NCBI GenBank assembly: GCA_020631735.1
Contig: CM036223.1
Span: 55,232,456-55,296,455, forward strand
Direction of reading: 5' to 3'
Source of the DNA: Saccharum officinarum
Taxonomy: Eukaryota > Streptophyta > Magnoliopsida > Poales > Poaceae
Length of the DNA stretch: 64,000 nt
In this document: one piece after another, positions 1-13,000 of the stretch
Layout of the letters: each line of letters begins with the position of its first letter
Numbering within the stretch: the first letter of the stretch is position 1
Position numbers and translations under genes: made by a program
Notes under the pieces: generated by a model
The model's database searches: none
The model's input: the letters and a program-made list of their open reading frames with translations, nothing else
Told to the model about the DNA's origin: nothing

Positions 1-640
1 AGTATAAACTTGTGTCTCATGTGCTACCTTTCTGATTTCCCTATGCATGATATGCTCATCCGTATTGTTAGAGTAAACACTTTCGATAACTAGACTATCC
101 TACTAGAACTAAGATACAAGTGGAGCTTCTCTTGATTTTGGAGTGGCGTTCACCTTCTATTGAATGATTTGGAGAGGAGTACCTCGCCCAGGGAATGGGC
201 CTTATAGGTCCAAGGGCTGTATAGGCGCCTAAACAAATGGGTTGTTTTATATGGATCCTATATGGACTTGCTTGAAAAGGGGTTGGATTGGATTGAGTTG
301 TGTTCTAAAGGGCCGAATCTAGATTGGCCCATGCTAATGTGCGCGGATCATAACTGAGGGTTGAGCCCATGAATCGTGAAAAGGATCCTATCCATCTTCT
401 CCTCCCGATGCTCCCAAAATTGTGTCGCTTACCTATCAAAAAAAAAGTGTGTTGCTTTCTCCTCCATGGCTCTGCTCCTGCCATGCCTCCTCTGCCTCCT
501 CCGCCGTTGCCCCTACTGGCCTTCAATTTCACATGTTGTGTCCTCGCCCTCCCCTCATAGCTATGGTGTTCCAAGGGAGACAACATAGTTCAGTGTGTGG
601 TCTCAGCTTCTTTGATTTCCGGCAAGACTAACTGGGCCGT
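1..640. other. Unassigned DNA
   Basis: I recognise no gene, RNA or delimited element here. The short open frames around 305-630 lie on both strands and resemble nothing I know. The sequence leads directly into the decayed hAT fragment, so part of it may be the 5' portion of the same element. Confidence 0.4.
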
Positions 641-721
641 CGGTCGTGGTGGCTTGTTGTAATGCCGATTGCTTTCTTGGCGATGGTTGTTGCTAGTCCC
701 AGTGTGCAGATTGCTTTCAGA

Positions 722-1033
722 GGTGAACACTTCCATGTGAGATGTGTTGCACATGTGCTGAATATCATAGTTCAATGAGGCTTGATGGTGATTCTGAATG
801 CAGTTGGTAGAATTTAGGACATTATCAAAGTCATAACATTTACACCATCTCGCATGCAAACCTTCAATTCAAGTGCTCAAGCATTAGGACTGAAAAGTAA
901 TTCAGGGCTAGTGCTAGATGTTCACCGTTGGAATTCAACGTTCGGCATGTTGAACGAAGCCTTGAAGTATAAGGTAGCTCTCAATAGATATGCAATAGAG
1001 CAGTACTTAGTGCTACAACCATATGGTATTTTT
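722..1033 (+). pseudogene. hAT-type transposase fragment (RICESLEEPER-like), decayed
   Basis: In one plus frame the translation reads EHFHVRCVAHVLNIIVQ, then a stop, GLMVILNAVGRI, a second stop, and then PSRMQTF followed by LVLDVHRWNSTFGMLNEALKYK. This order matches the plant hAT transposase core: the F-H-x-R-C-x-A-H-x-L-N motif, then the L-D-x-x-x-R-W-N-S-T motif. The two in-frame stops at 776 and 815 and the short span mean it cannot encode an active transposase. The catalytic core before it and the C-terminal dimerisation domain after it were not found. No terminal inverted repeats or 8-bp target duplication could be paired, so the element boundaries are unknown. Confidence 0.75.
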
Positions 1034-1035
1034 CT

Positions 1036-1548
1036 TGTCCTATAGGTATTTGATCTATTTTTGATTGATTGTGGGAGAGGCAACACATGTCTGATTGCCC
1101 TGGTCAGTGTAGCACTGCAATTAGCAGTAGAGAATTTTGGCCAATAAACTCTTCGGTATATACTACTATTGGGCAATTCCTTTGTTTGTCCTGTCCTTTT
1201 TTATTGGGTTACTCTTTCTATGATGCAGTCTTCTTTTGTTGAAGCTTGATTTGAAGTCCATATATGTTTCATTAGTAAAATAAACATGCATGTTGTTGGT
1301 TAATTCAGCGTCATTTAACCATTTAGTTTTCTATTCTTAGCAAATAAGCGTTGAACCCAAATAGGTGTGTCATGTACTACTAGAATTGTGCTCAGTTTGT
1401 GACACAACATTCACGTAGTTGTCTTCTCTGTTCTTTTCATTTTGAGTCATAGTAGAAGCTACGGGCACCGCTCGTTCGATCATGGGATGGCACAATCTTG
1501 TAGGAGGGTGTGGCGCACATGGCGTTGTGTTCTCTGTGGCTGAGAGTC
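1036..1548. other. Unassigned DNA after the hAT fragment
   Basis: No coding or structural feature is recognised. Part of it may be the remaining 3' portion of the hAT element. It ends at the GAGTC target duplication of the following LTR. Confidence 0.35.
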
Positions 1549-4500
1549 TCAAAGTCCCTAGTTTGGTTTTGACTAATTGATGAAATCTAAGTACTAATCA
1601 CATGTGCTTGAGTGTTGATAGCAAAAGGTGATTCGTACACTCCTAAGTGATAGCAAGATGCATGTTGATCATGAAGACTTGGTGCCATACTTGGAGAAGA
1701 AGAGATGGTGTGTAATCCTATGGGGCTCAAGGCAAAGGTATAGATAGGATTTTCTTTTGGTGATCAAGACAACATAGAGGATGTGATCATACTTAGAATC
1801 GATAGTCGTACTATTAAGAGGGGAATTTCTAGGGCTATTGATCACTTAAGTGTCACTAGATGAGGATTTATTTGCATATACATTTAGATCTAGTTGAGGG
1901 CTAACTTATTGCCTCGAAAATGATTGTAAAAATGCTAACACACATGCACATGGTGATGTACACTTGGTGATGTTAGCACATTTGCGAAGGCGGTGGTGTT
2001 TGAGCGGTAAAGAGGGGTTTGGGTTCCTCTCTCCCTCCCGATGAGCTTGCGAGGTGGGATTCGATGCTTTTGTGAAAGTGAAACACCTATTTTCCACTGC
2101 GCCGGACGTAAAGAAACAGAGGCGAAAGGGAGTCACTGGGGTGACCGAACGCACGATCGGACGCTGGATCGGACGTGGCTGGCGCGTCCGGTCAGCTCAT
2201 CCCGCGTGCAGAGGTAGCGTGCGCACCGGCGCGTACGGTCAAAAGCTTCAGAGAAGTTGCAAAACACGCGAGGTCGATCGGACACGGTGGCGCGTCCGGT
2301 AAAATCGACCGAACGCGTCCGGTCGGGTGTGGGTGCTTACTGGAATCGATCGGACGCTGGCACTGTGGCGTCCGGTCAGTTCAAGCAGCGCGTCCGGTTG
2401 CGTGGTCAGCAACACGAATCAGCGATGACCGGACGCTGTGACCACGTTCGGTCAGTTCGACTGGCGCGTCCGGTCAGTGCGCAGGCAGCAGCAACTTGTT
2501 CCTAACGGCTCTATTCTTTGGGACTGCTTATAAATACTTGTTTGTCGGCTCCTAAAGGGATCTCTTGGACATTTTGACTCTCTAACATCCTCTTGAGCTG
2601 AGCACAAATCAAAGTGAGTTTGAGTGATCTCAAGTGCATTTGGTTGTGAGTTTGCATCTAGTTGGTACTAGGGTGAGCATTGGCTATGGGATTCTTGTTA
2701 CTCTTGGTTATTGCCGCCACCTAGATGGCTTGGAGGTAGTGGAGGAGTTGTGGCAAGAGTGGTGCTTGTTCTTGGCCACCTCCCGGTGATTTGTGAGGGG
2801 TGTTGTGCCTTCCCCGGTAGAGCGCCAAAGACAACTCTAGTAAATTGCTCGTGTCATTGAGTTACCTCACTTGCGGTAGGTTCTTGCGGAGCTCTTAGGG
2901 AGCTTGGCTCTAGTAACATCCCAGGTGTTAATAAATAATTAAAAATGTGATAATAAAGCATTATCAAGCATAAACATCAAATGACATGCCATAAATGCAT
3001 TAATGTTGCACATGTTACTTTAGTCATGTTGCATATGCTGCATGTGATATATGTGTTGTTTAAGCAATGTTTTCCAGGTAAGGTGTATGTTGCAAGGAAA
3101 TGTTTCAAGTATAACTTTAGAATGTTTCATGTTTCATTTAAATGTTTCATAGGTTTCAATACAATAGTAATTCGATGTGTTGTTACTAGTATGTTGAACA
3201 TGTTAACAATGCCATGTTTCTTATCACATGAAATAATGTTTTATTAGTGCTAAAGGATTAATCGTGTTTTAGTTAAAAAGAATAATCAATTGAATTCAAA
3301 ATCCTGATTTCTAAAAAATCACGTTTTACCCCTTTTGTGTAATTCAAAATCTAAGCAAATTTTAGGGGTGGGCCAAAAAGAAAAGTTGTAGATCTGATCT
3401 TGTTGTACAACTTTGGTATTTGGAGTTTTCAAAGTTTTAGTGTAAAAGTTGGAGTAATTTTGAAAAGATTTGAATCTCAAATTTGACCCCTTTTCATTTT
3501 CCTATTCCAATTTCAAAATGGAGTCAGAATTTGAAAATAGTTTAAAAAACAAAGTTTTCGGTCTTACCTAGATGTACAACTTTGGTGTTTTGAGTTTTCA
3601 AAGTTTCATTGTAAAATTTTGAATAAAATTGAAAAGATTCAAATCCTAAATTTGAATTTCAACTCAAATTCAAAAAGTAGGCATAATTGGGTGATGACCC
3701 AATTATGAAAGTTTTAGATCTTCAAGAGTTGTACATTTTCTCTTTTTACAAATTTTTAAGTTTTATTCAAAAATTTAAAGTAATTTTAAATTTTTTGAAA
3801 CCCTAAAAGTGCTCCCATTTGAATTTGATTTCAAAATTTCAAAAACTATTCAAAATCTGAGTTTGGTTCAAGAACCAAAGTTGTAGAACTTAAAATTTTG
3901 AACAACTTCTATTCTAGAAATTTTTTGAGTTTCAATATAAATTTGAAAATAATTTCACAATTTCCGAAAAAATCAGATTTTGCGGGGGAGCTACAGTACT
4001 CGGACTGGTTTCTCCTCTGCCTGCCACCGCGTCACCGCCGTGCGTCGTTTGGCCGCGCCTTCATGGCGTTTCCTGGGCGGATGCCTGCGTGGCCAGCTCG
4101 AGCTGTTGTTGGCTTGTCTAGAAGCATCACCGATCGGTTGGGTTGGACCAAGCCGACGTCGCAGCCCTCTGCTCGCCATCATCGTTATCGATGTCTTAGT
4201 GCCTCGCCGAAGAAATTAGCCCTCACCACTTAGCCATCACTCAATTGCTCTCGCAGCTCGCTCTGCCTGCTCCTTGCGCGCATTTTCAGCCCACTCGACT
4301 CACCTCTGGTTGCCCAGTGTCCCCGCACGCCGTTTCCTTCCACGGTACCGACCATAGCGCCGCCGAGCTTCACCTCTCCGTGGTCAGCTCGCTGCAGTGA
4401 GTTTCCAGTCCGATTGTCATGCATTTCGGGATCGTGTTGATGCCGTGGTACTAATCGGCTTGACTGTTTGGTCTCTACCAGCTCAGGCACGTTGGAACGC

Positions 4501-7500
4501 TGTCGCCACCGCAGGAGCACGCCGCTGTCAACGTCGACCGACCGTCTCGGCTCCGCCCTTGCCTCATCCTTTGGTCCAATACAGTTAGGTGAGCAACACG
4601 AAGCAGCCTTGTTTTGTTCTAACCAAGTAGGGCCAGGGTTGGCCAGAGTACCGCATCGTCAGCGAGCCCTGCTCCGGTGAGCCGCCATGCTCGCGGGCAG
4701 GCTTGCCGCGTAGCTTACTTTGACCGGCTAGCAACTTAGTTATATTCAGATGATCGAGATGATGGTGTTAGCGGTGGTAGCATCATCGGAGTGCCTTGGG
4801 AGGGGCTCACCGGTGAGGGCCGCACCGTCGTCTCGACGGCCGACTACGGCCAGAGCGGGAGGGAACCAGAAGACGCCCTAGGCCGTCTTGGGCCGAGGGG
4901 AAGAGAAGAGAGAGTGGGGCGTGGGGGTCTCGCGCTGGGCCAGCCCGCTGCACTGCTGGGTCACACCTGCTCGCGCAGCTGGGCCGAGTCGGGCCACTGT
5001 GGCCCAGAGGAAAGTGAAACGGAGGCAGAAAAATGTTTTTCATTTTCTGAAATGGAATATTAAATTGCTTTTTGTTAATTTTGTACATAATTCTAGGAGT
5101 GTGATAAATTCATGAAAATTATTGTGTAGCCTCTTCATGATGTTCTCTATGTAGGAAAAATATGAAATAGTCATTTTCAATACTTTTGCTGTGGTACAAA
5201 AATAGCTCAATTAATTAAGAAATGTAGCTTCCACAATTTTTATAGATTAATGTATAAGTCCAAAAATCATGAAAATTTATGAGTATGCTAAATTTGATGT
5301 TGTGAATCCACATAAAAAGTTTGGTACTGTTTTGATAACTTTTAACTAAATACTTTATTCTATGCTTTTTTTATTATATAATAAATGCTTATATGACTAG
5401 AATAAATTATAATTTAGGGTTGTGTGATTTTGGGATTGAGTGATGACCTTGGGTCATTAACATGTGATGATCCATGGCATCTTATTGAGTTGCTTGAGCT
5501 CACAATTAACTTGTTAACTATGATTTATTAATGATAATTAATATGTTTAACATAGATCATTAATGGTTAATGATTTCTTGTGTAAGTAATTAATGGTCAT
5601 GTGATAGACTTGTTATTAGATGCAACCTCTTGGGTAAAAACAAAGTTATGGTTAGTTAACCTTTAAATTAATCTTGTTAGCTTGTAACTGTGCCGCGAAG
5701 AAAAGTTGTACTCAAATATAAAACTAAGGTTTATCCTTTCTAAATGTCTCATGTATGCTATGTCTTATTCATCATCATGCATCATGGCATGCATTCCATC
5801 ATATTAAGTCCCGCATCATTTATATACGTGTAGTTTATATGAGTGTTTTGGATCGTGTCAATCAAGCTTCAGAGAAGGTGATTCACCCGTGGTGTTGGTG
5901 TCAAACTTGACTTCTACGAGAACTAACCACCGCTGCAACGCAGGCAAGCCCCGGTGCATTCAAACATTCCTTGAGTTTTACAAATTCTTATCACTGGTAC
6001 TAGGGTTTATTGCATTAAGCAATTAGGAGTTGAGTGATAATCCAATTGCTGCATTATCATCCTTGATTATTGCGATATCACCCTTCGTACATGTTTTACT
6101 GAAAATGCATAGTATGTTTCGCTATGCTTAATGAGTTAGGCTTTTAAATGAAATGTTTACATGGCCACGATGGCATATGTGATGAATAATAAAATATAAG
6201 AATGAACTTGAAGATCGGGCGGGTGGTTTGGCCACTGCTAACTTGCATTGGGAAAGGAGTCCCAATGTAGTATTTTCGCATTATCAGTTAAGGACTGTAC
6301 GTTGTTGGCCCTCACATCAAGGAGTTTTTAATAGTACTAGCCATGTACTCATGTTAGGTAAGCCTTACTTCAGCTATTTTATTACAAGAACATCTAACCT
6401 CGCACTAGGAGTAGAGAGATGGCGAGAGTAGCGTGTACCCTCGGGGCTAGAATTAGGCTGGGTTCGAGGAGTACTGTGCTCTCGGGTGGCGATGGACATG
6501 TTCTGGTTTTTTGGGTTACCGAATAAGAGTTGATATATGCAAGATTTGGTTCTACATATGTCATATGGTTAGGAAGCCCCAGATGGGTAAATCAAGCAGT
6601 TCGAATCGTCGTTACTCCACGAGAAAGGAGTCTTGGCCTTTCACCAACATCGTAGTTAAGAACTAGAATTAAAAGAAACAATAAGAAAGGATTTTGATGA
6701 GAATTACTTTGATCTAGATTGGGATCACTTAGAATTGGTTAATGAACCATCAATGATAAAAATAAAATGTTGAAAGTAAGGACTTACTCTAGTAAGCTTT
6801 TCTACAAAATAATTTTGATTCTTGAATACCCATAACTTGATTCCCATAAGCCAGTATACCCTTAGAGTCTTTTCTTTTCGTCGGGTAAGTCTTGCGGAGT
6901 ACAATTGAGTACTCAGGGTTTGTTAACCCCTGTTATAGGTGCTGACTGGTGCTGCTAGTCAGGTCATGTCGGTGGGCTCGATATGATCTGGTTATCCTCT
7001 CTTGACTTAGGTGTTCTACCTAAGTTATCTTCTGTAGTTCTACTCGACTTCCGCAATACAAGTTAAGTTTGTAAAAAGTTAACTTAATCATGATTTATAA
7101 ATTCAGTGTTGTTATTTTTCCACACTCTGATATAAAGTTTTGTAGCAAATGTTGTAATGTTGTAGTTACTCCTTTGTTGATCCTGGTATGAGTTGTCAAA
7201 CGTAGTTGAATCGGGGTCCTACGAGGGCACCCGATAGATCTTCTTAGGTTATCTGGTGTACATGCATAGTCGTCAGAGGTCTTAGGGATAATGACAGGTG
7301 CATGTGGGTTATATAATTTAGGAGGTTCTGCTACAGCTTTGGATTGCCAATTAGCCGCCGAACCACGAAGTGGTGGTCGACACAACGGGGATGTAGCGTG
7401 CTGGCAAGCACATGAACCTCGGGAGAAAAATTATGTGTCACCTTTGTGATTGATTTCTTGGATTTCTCTCGGTGATTGGTCCTCATATTGTTGTGATTGG

Positions 7501-7857
7501 TTCATTCCTCGACGCGGTGGTATAAAGATCACAAACCTCTCTTTTACATTTTGCAAACTAGTTGTAACAAGCTCTTTAGTGTAATTAGTTTTGAGAGCTT
7601 GTTTTATCTTTGCTAGTGTAGCTTGTCGCCTAGTTGAGCTCTTTAGTGTAGCTAGCTTGTGAGAGCTCATAGTAACTTAGCCTTTGTTTATTATAGTGAT
7701 CATAGTTACTAGAATTGTTGGATATGTGGCTTGCAACCCTTGTAAAGCTAGAGCAAATTCGCATTTCGCCATTTGTTATACTAACCTTTTGCTCTAGTGA
7801 GTTTGTAGAATTTTTAATAAGCTATTCACCCCCCTCTAGCCATATTAGGACCTTTTA
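1549..7857 (+). mobile_element. Solo LTR of a copia (SIRE-like) family, copy 1, split by a nested insertion
   Basis: This is the first of three copies of one LTR family (others at 31575-33975 and 50776-56292). Its left part shares the conserved block around 'cgtactattaagagggg' (about 1808), the cluster of CGGACGC/GCGTCCGGTC motifs (2145-2480) and a TATA box at 2528-2536. Its right part (about 7389-7857) ends in 'ttcacccccctctag', as the other copies do. GAGTC occurs at 1544-1548 and 7858-7862 and is the likely 5-bp TSD. The termini are degenerate (TC...TA rather than TG...CA). No internal coding region of the parent element is present, so it is a solo LTR. The SIRE/Maximus assignment is from memory of long palindrome-rich grass LTRs. 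Confidence 0.65.
2926..7388. mobile_element. Nested insertion inside LTR copy 1 (probable LTR-derived sequence, ends unresolved)
   Basis: LTR copy 1 loses alignment with the other copies near 2926 and resumes near 7389 ('caacggggatgtagcg'). The roughly 4.4 kb between them is foreign. It includes an AT-rich stretch with repeated wording about 'gtacaactttggt' (3411 and 3572), a GC-rich patch (3985-5030) and a non-coding tail. This layout is usual for LTR or LARD-like sequence of grass gypsy elements. I could not pair clean termini or a target duplication, and no gag or pol motif is visible. The short open frames inside resemble nothing. Confidence 0.45.
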
Positions 7858-7862
7858 GAGTC

Positions 7863-8675
7863 GCTTTGTATAAATTATGATCAATAGAGTCTGAAAAAGC
7901 TACGGAGTTACAACACCAAAATTCCACTGTGTTTTGCGTGTGTTTCCAGTTCGTGTTCACTGTTCTAGTCATCTTCCTCTTCTCCGGTGACAGATTCTGT
8001 GGAGAGGGAGACTTCACATGTTGCCCTTTTTACTCAAGAATACACATATCAAGCCATTATATGTAACACATAAGTTTTCGTCCAAGGACTTAAACAAACA
8101 CAATAACAAAATGCCTTTTGAAGATGTTGCTATATGCCTTCGAAGATGGAGTTGATTGAAGATCTTTTGTAGGAGATAGCTATGGGCCAGGATTGGAACA
8201 TGATTTCCCTTAGCAAAGTGTAGAGCTAGATTGGATTTAGCTAGTGAATAATGGGAATTGGATAGGATAAGGGACCTCCAAATATTTAGGATTGGATTAG
8301 GGTTAGGATTGGATTGCAATTCATTATCAGGCTTAGGAGTGCCCCCTATTTATAGTAGTTGGAGGTGGGCCCATGGATCCATGTGATCTTCCTTGCATCC
8401 CTTGGATCAGATCACCTCAAATTGCTTGGTTGAGATCATCTAATGTTGTGTTTGTTTGCATGCGGGAAGCTGGAAGGCGGTGGAGTACAGAAGTGGGTTG
8501 GGTGACCACCTAGGAGGGTCGGCCGACAGCCCTATGATAGGTGTCCCCCCTCTGGTGGGGTGCTTTCTTCCTTCTTCTTGAGTGGGTACGAGGTGGTGTG
8601 ACCTCTTCGATACTTCGGATATCATGCGTGGGACTATTAATCCATGTGCTTAGCTTGTGAGCCGTCCAAAGGAAA
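7863..8675. other. Unassigned DNA between two LTR elements
   Basis: No gene is recognised. It contains a GC-rich piece around 8500-8600. A loosely similar piece ('ggtggggcccactagctcc') follows the gypsy element at about 20173, so the gypsy element may have landed inside an older repeat. Confidence 0.35.
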
Positions 8676-8680
8676 CATAC

Positions 8681-9757
8681 TATCGGATACCTAGGTTAGG
8701 GGTACCCAAAACCAATGATTAAAAGAAGCAAACTCTCGAGGAATTCACGCCTTGAGACCCCTTAAAGAATCAAACCAATGCATTGCCAGCACGGTTACAC
8801 TGAGCTCGGCCCGCGTACAAATGGCGATACCAGCCCACCCTCGACTGAGTTCTGACTCGCACGAGGCCCGCTTGAGGGAGGGGCTCGACCCCAGAAAATC
8901 TCTGACTCACACGACCAAGGGTCAGGCTCGTCGATCCCTCCTCACCCACCTACTCACAGACAAAAGCATTTAATGCAACCATTTCTACCTACGTGGCTAT
9001 AACACCACCAACATGGGAGCAGTACCAACATTTAATCCTACCTTTTACTGACCATCCCAGGATGAACGGCAAAAGGCTGCCACTATACACGCCACATCGG
9101 GCACTGTTCTACCTCCGATGCCCCCTCGAGGCACAAAACGACGATCATCATGCCTCGAGTTTTCTAGAGTTCGGCCTTATCCATTCCTCATCGACCCCCA
9201 ACTCTATGCACCGACCGAGCCTCGAGCATCACCGGTCAACAAAGGAACAACGCCCGCACGTCGACTACAGGGGATCGCACGCCCGCCATAGGACCCATGA
9301 TGTTTCACCGTCCCATCATCAACATCACCACGACACCCAGGGATGGCCGACCCTTACTGGAGCACGTCGCTATAGCAACCTCTACAGTGCCTGCCACACC
9401 TTCTCCTCCAAGGCATCGCCCTAGGGTTTTTTTGTACACCTCGGCCTCCACTTAAGCCTATAAAAGAGGAGGCACAGGGCTCCCCCCTTAAGGCATCACG
9501 ATCACAAGCAATACTCCACCTTTCTTTCTCTTTTTTGAGACTTGGTACCGGCTCCCTCTCTCACAACTTGTAACCCCTACACAAGCACTTCGGTGTAAAG
9601 AAATACAACACTCTCCTCTTTCCCGCTGACGTAGGGCCTTCTTTGCCCGAACTAGGATAAATCTCTGTGTATTCTCTTTGCATCACCATCCAGATAGGGA
9701 GCACGCAGCGTAAATTCACTCATCGGCTTAGGGCCCTCCCGGGTCTGAACATCGACA
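8681..9757 (+). repeat. 5' LTR of the Tat element
   Basis: It begins TATCGGATACC, a mutated TGTCAGATACC as in the 3' copy, and ends ATCGACA. The TATA box is TATAAAAG at 9459-9466, followed by a short leader with 'cttgtaacccctac'. It aligns along its whole length with 19016-20084. Confidence 0.9.
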
Positions 9758-9759
9758 AT

Positions 9760-9777
9760 TGGCGCGCCAGGTAGGGG
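9760..9777 (+). promoter_or_regulatory. Primer-binding site of the Tat element
   Basis: TGGCGCGCCAGGTAGGGG lies two bases after the 5' LTR and starts with TGG, the complement of a tRNA 3' CCA. I did not identify which tRNA it matches. Confidence 0.75.
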
Positions 9778-9819
9778 AACGTTGCATGCCAGCATCGCTT
9801 TCCCGCCATTCTTCTGGAT

Positions 9820-11530
9820 GGCTGACCCCGAGCGTCCACTTTCGTTGGCCATGGTGATCTGGTTTAGAAGTTTGGAGTTCATGTCCCTTGGCTATGGCTA
9901 TGACATGGTCCTCCTCCCGCCCAGGCACCCAACTGACCGTGACCACGAGCTCTCCCAGCCCGGGAGAGCGCTGCGCCGGTACTGCCGTTCTCGCCGAGCT
10001 CATGCAGTCAGGCGACAGTGTGCCTAGCACAGCTATCACCGTCGCCTCGTCGACGGTGACGGTGCGCCCCGCTCTGGCACTCCTTAGCTAGACACCGACG
10101 CAGAGTCTCTCATCGAGGACATGCGTAGGATGGGCTTGGCTATGGACAAAATGCTAGCGAGGCATCACGACACCCCATTGTTCGGCGAGGTGCCGCGTCT
10201 AGCCGGATCAAGATCGGATCCCCAACGGCAGGGACAGGGCCACCATGGACATTCCTGTATGGGCTGAACATGGCCGCCTAGGGGTATGCTTCCTCCTTAA
10301 GCGCCAACATGGGCGTTTATGAGGAGCTCTCAGGGCTCCATCTACATTCCGCCCTCGACCTCGTAGCCTCCATGCTAGCTTCTGAGTACCTCAACTCTAC
10401 GGAGACCCCTGGTCCGGAGCTCCGCGCGATCACCTCCCGCCACTATGACTCCATGCATCGATGACCCCAATGCATCTGTCGTACTATTACATTGGCGCTC
10501 CTGACCCCGACTCTGCTAATGACAGCTACGATCTGACTCAAGAGTGCTTCCATATTGATAGGACCATCGTGTCAGATTCGGAAGCAGAGGTGGCTGTTAG
10601 AGAAGGGAATGCCACACCACCTCACGTCATGCACTCTGGTGCATGGGACAAAGCCCAACTCCTCGAAGTAGACCAGGGGGGCACAACTTGTGTAGATTTG
10701 AGAGCTATAGACCAAGCTCGACGAGGAAAGAGAGCGCTTATGTCTACTTTAGCAGACCCTCGAGCGAGAGCGTGCAGCGCATGCACATGGCGGAAGGGCT
10801 CGAGAGAGAGCTCACGACGTCAATCATCACATCATCGAGGACTAGGCGGGCAAACCCCAGTCATCAATTAGGCCAGCCAGAACATCGTCGCCGCCGCCAT
10901 GCTTCTCCACAACATGCCTGAGCCATCTACGCCCGAGGCCCGGTGGGCCCATGATGAGATTCGAGGTCTCCTCAAGACCGCGACCATACAGTAGGCCGAG
11001 AGTTCCACCTCGAGGCGCTGCGGGCTCGCCTCTGAGCAGCCTACGGAGCCCTCTCGACACAAGAAAGAGGCCTCGGTTCATCTTGAGCCCGCACCGCAAG
11101 GAAATAAGGCAACCCCTATCCATGAGCATGTCATTGACAACCGCGAGCCTCGAGACGCCCGTGACGACATCAACGAGCATCGCAGGTGCATAAGCGGTGA
11201 TGACACCTCTCGAGGCTACCACGAGCACAGAGGCGGGCGCTACGACAGCACGAAGGACCGCAGTCCTTCACCTGAGCCACTGGGCCCTTGAGTATTTAGT
11301 AGAACCATTCGTAGGACCTAGCTTCCGATTCGGTTCCGCCCCCCACCACTCTCAACAAGTATAACAGCAAGACCAAACCTGAGCTATGGCTCGCTGGCTT
11401 CCATTTGGCTTGTCAGTTGGGTGGGGCCACCGATGATCGAGACATCATCCGATAGCTTCCCCTGTTCCTATCGAATACCGCTCGAGCATGGCTCGAGGAC
11501 CTCCCACCTCGATAGATCCACAACTAGAGC
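9820..11530 (+). pseudogene. gag N-terminal region of the Tat element, decayed
   Basis: The leader and the expected start of gag lie here. Open frames are short, change frame often and are broken by stops. A possible start at about 9819 ('atggctgaccccgag') reads for about 68 codons. Later pieces (about 10461-10871) are rich in charged residues, but I cannot assign domains. The confidently recognised gag core comes only after 11530. Confidence 0.4.
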
Positions 11531-11533
11531 GAT

Positions 11534-11893
11534 TTGGAAAGGGTGTTCGAAGGGAACTTCAAGGGGACCTATGTATGCCCTAGCAACTCTTGGGACATCA
11601 GGAGCTGTAAGCAGAAGCCGGGCGAGTCCCTTCACAACTATATCCGGCGTTTCTCCAAACAACGCACTGAGCTTCCCAACATCACCAACTCTGACATTAT
11701 CATAGCTTTCCTCTCTGGAACCACCTGCAAGGAGTTGGTTCGAGAGTTGGGCCGCAACACCCCCACCACCGCCAATGACCTGATGGACATCGTCACCAAC
11801 TATGCCATCGGCAAGAAGGCAGTTGGTGCCATCTTTGGTGGTGACCAGGACAAGGGGAAGCGCAAGGACAAAGATCATGAGAGCTCCAACTAG
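11534..11893 (+). pseudogene. gag core (retrotransposon gag domain), partial
   Basis: The translation contains CKQKPGESLHNYIRRFSKQ, then TELPNITNSDIIIAFLSGT, ELVRELGRNTPTTANDLMD, and a basic tail rich in K and D. This is the typical retrotransposon gag segment of grass Tat/RIRE2-like elements. A stop ends it at 11891-11893, whereas a functional gag would continue into the zinc knuckle. The knuckle appears in a different frame just downstream, so at least one frameshift or stop separates them. Confidence 0.75.
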
Positions 11894-12024
11894 GGCACCA
11901 AGAAGAACAATAGGAAGAAGAATAAAAACTAGCAGGGCAAGCGCGAAGCGGCGGCAGACGATTTTGTTGTCGCTGCTGACCGCAAAAAGCCTCGAGGCCC
12001 CCCAGCGGGGGCATCTTCGATAAG

Positions 12025-12987
12025 ATGCTCAAGGAGCCATGCCCTTACCACAAGAGACCCACCAACCACAATCTCGAGGACTGTCACATGCTCTGGAGAT
12101 ACTTCAAAAGCCTGGGCATCAAGAAAGATGACAAGAAGGAGGACCCTAAGGAGAAGGACGACGACAAGGATGGGGGATTTCCCGAGATCCACGACTACTT
12201 TCTAATCTACGGAGAACCCTCGATGTGCATCTCCACACGCCAGGGAAAGCGCGAGCATCAAGATATCTTCTCCGTGCAAATCGCGACCCCCCTCTTCCTC
12301 GATTGGTCCGAGACCGCCATCACATTCGACTGTGATGACCATCTAGACTACGTCCCTAATCCTAGGGTCTACCTGCTCATCGTCGATCCCATCATCCCCA
12401 ACATGAGCCTCACTAAGGTGCTCATGGACGGGGGTAGCATCCTCAACATTTTCAACACCCAGACCCTTGACCTCCTGGGGATCAGGAGGACGCAGGTCCA
12501 ACCCAGCGTTGGAGGCTTCCATGGAGTCGTGCTAGGGAAACGGGCAGAGCGCATCGAATGGATCGACCTGCCTGTCTGCTTCAGCACCCCCTCGAACTTC
12601 AGGAAGTTGACCATCACCTTTGAGGTGATCAGGTTCCATAGGACCTACCATGCCATCCTTGGGCGTCCTTGCTACGCCAAATTCATGGCAATCCCCAACT
12701 ACACCTACCTCAAGCTCAAGATGCCGGGCCCTAAGGGTGTCATCACCGTCAGGCCCTCCTACAAGCATGCCTACGAGTGCGATGTAGAGTACGTTGAGCA
12801 TGGAGAGGCCATTGTGGAGTCAGCAACCTTGGATGCAGACCTCGATAGCTTTGCCAAGGAGATACCCGACCCCAAGCGCCATGCCGGCAACTTCGAGCCC
12901 GTGGAGGACGTCAAGCTCGTAACTCTTGACCCCACCAGCTCGGATGGGAGGGTGTTGAAAGTCAGTGCCACCCTCGACCCCAAATAG
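12025..12987 (+). pseudogene. gag zinc-knuckle tail plus aspartic protease of the Tat element
   Basis: The open frame is 320 codons. Near the start, residues 6-20 give a knuckle-like pattern (CPYH...H..EDC), followed by a K/D-rich linker. The retroviral-type aspartic protease lies at about residues 115-235: the active site is D135-G-G-S within VLMDGGSILNIF, and the C-terminal ILGRPCYAKF segment is present. The usual D-G-G-S context of this lineage is therefore preserved. A stop at 12985-12987 cuts it from RT. It is the longest intact piece of the element's plus-strand coding sequence. Confidence 0.75.
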
Positions 12988-13000
12988 GAAGTAGTGCTCA

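Noticed and set aside
2926..7388. A host gene in the GC-rich patch 3985-5030
   Set aside because: Frames are short on both strands, with no recognised domain and no splice-supported continuity. The surroundings are TE-like.
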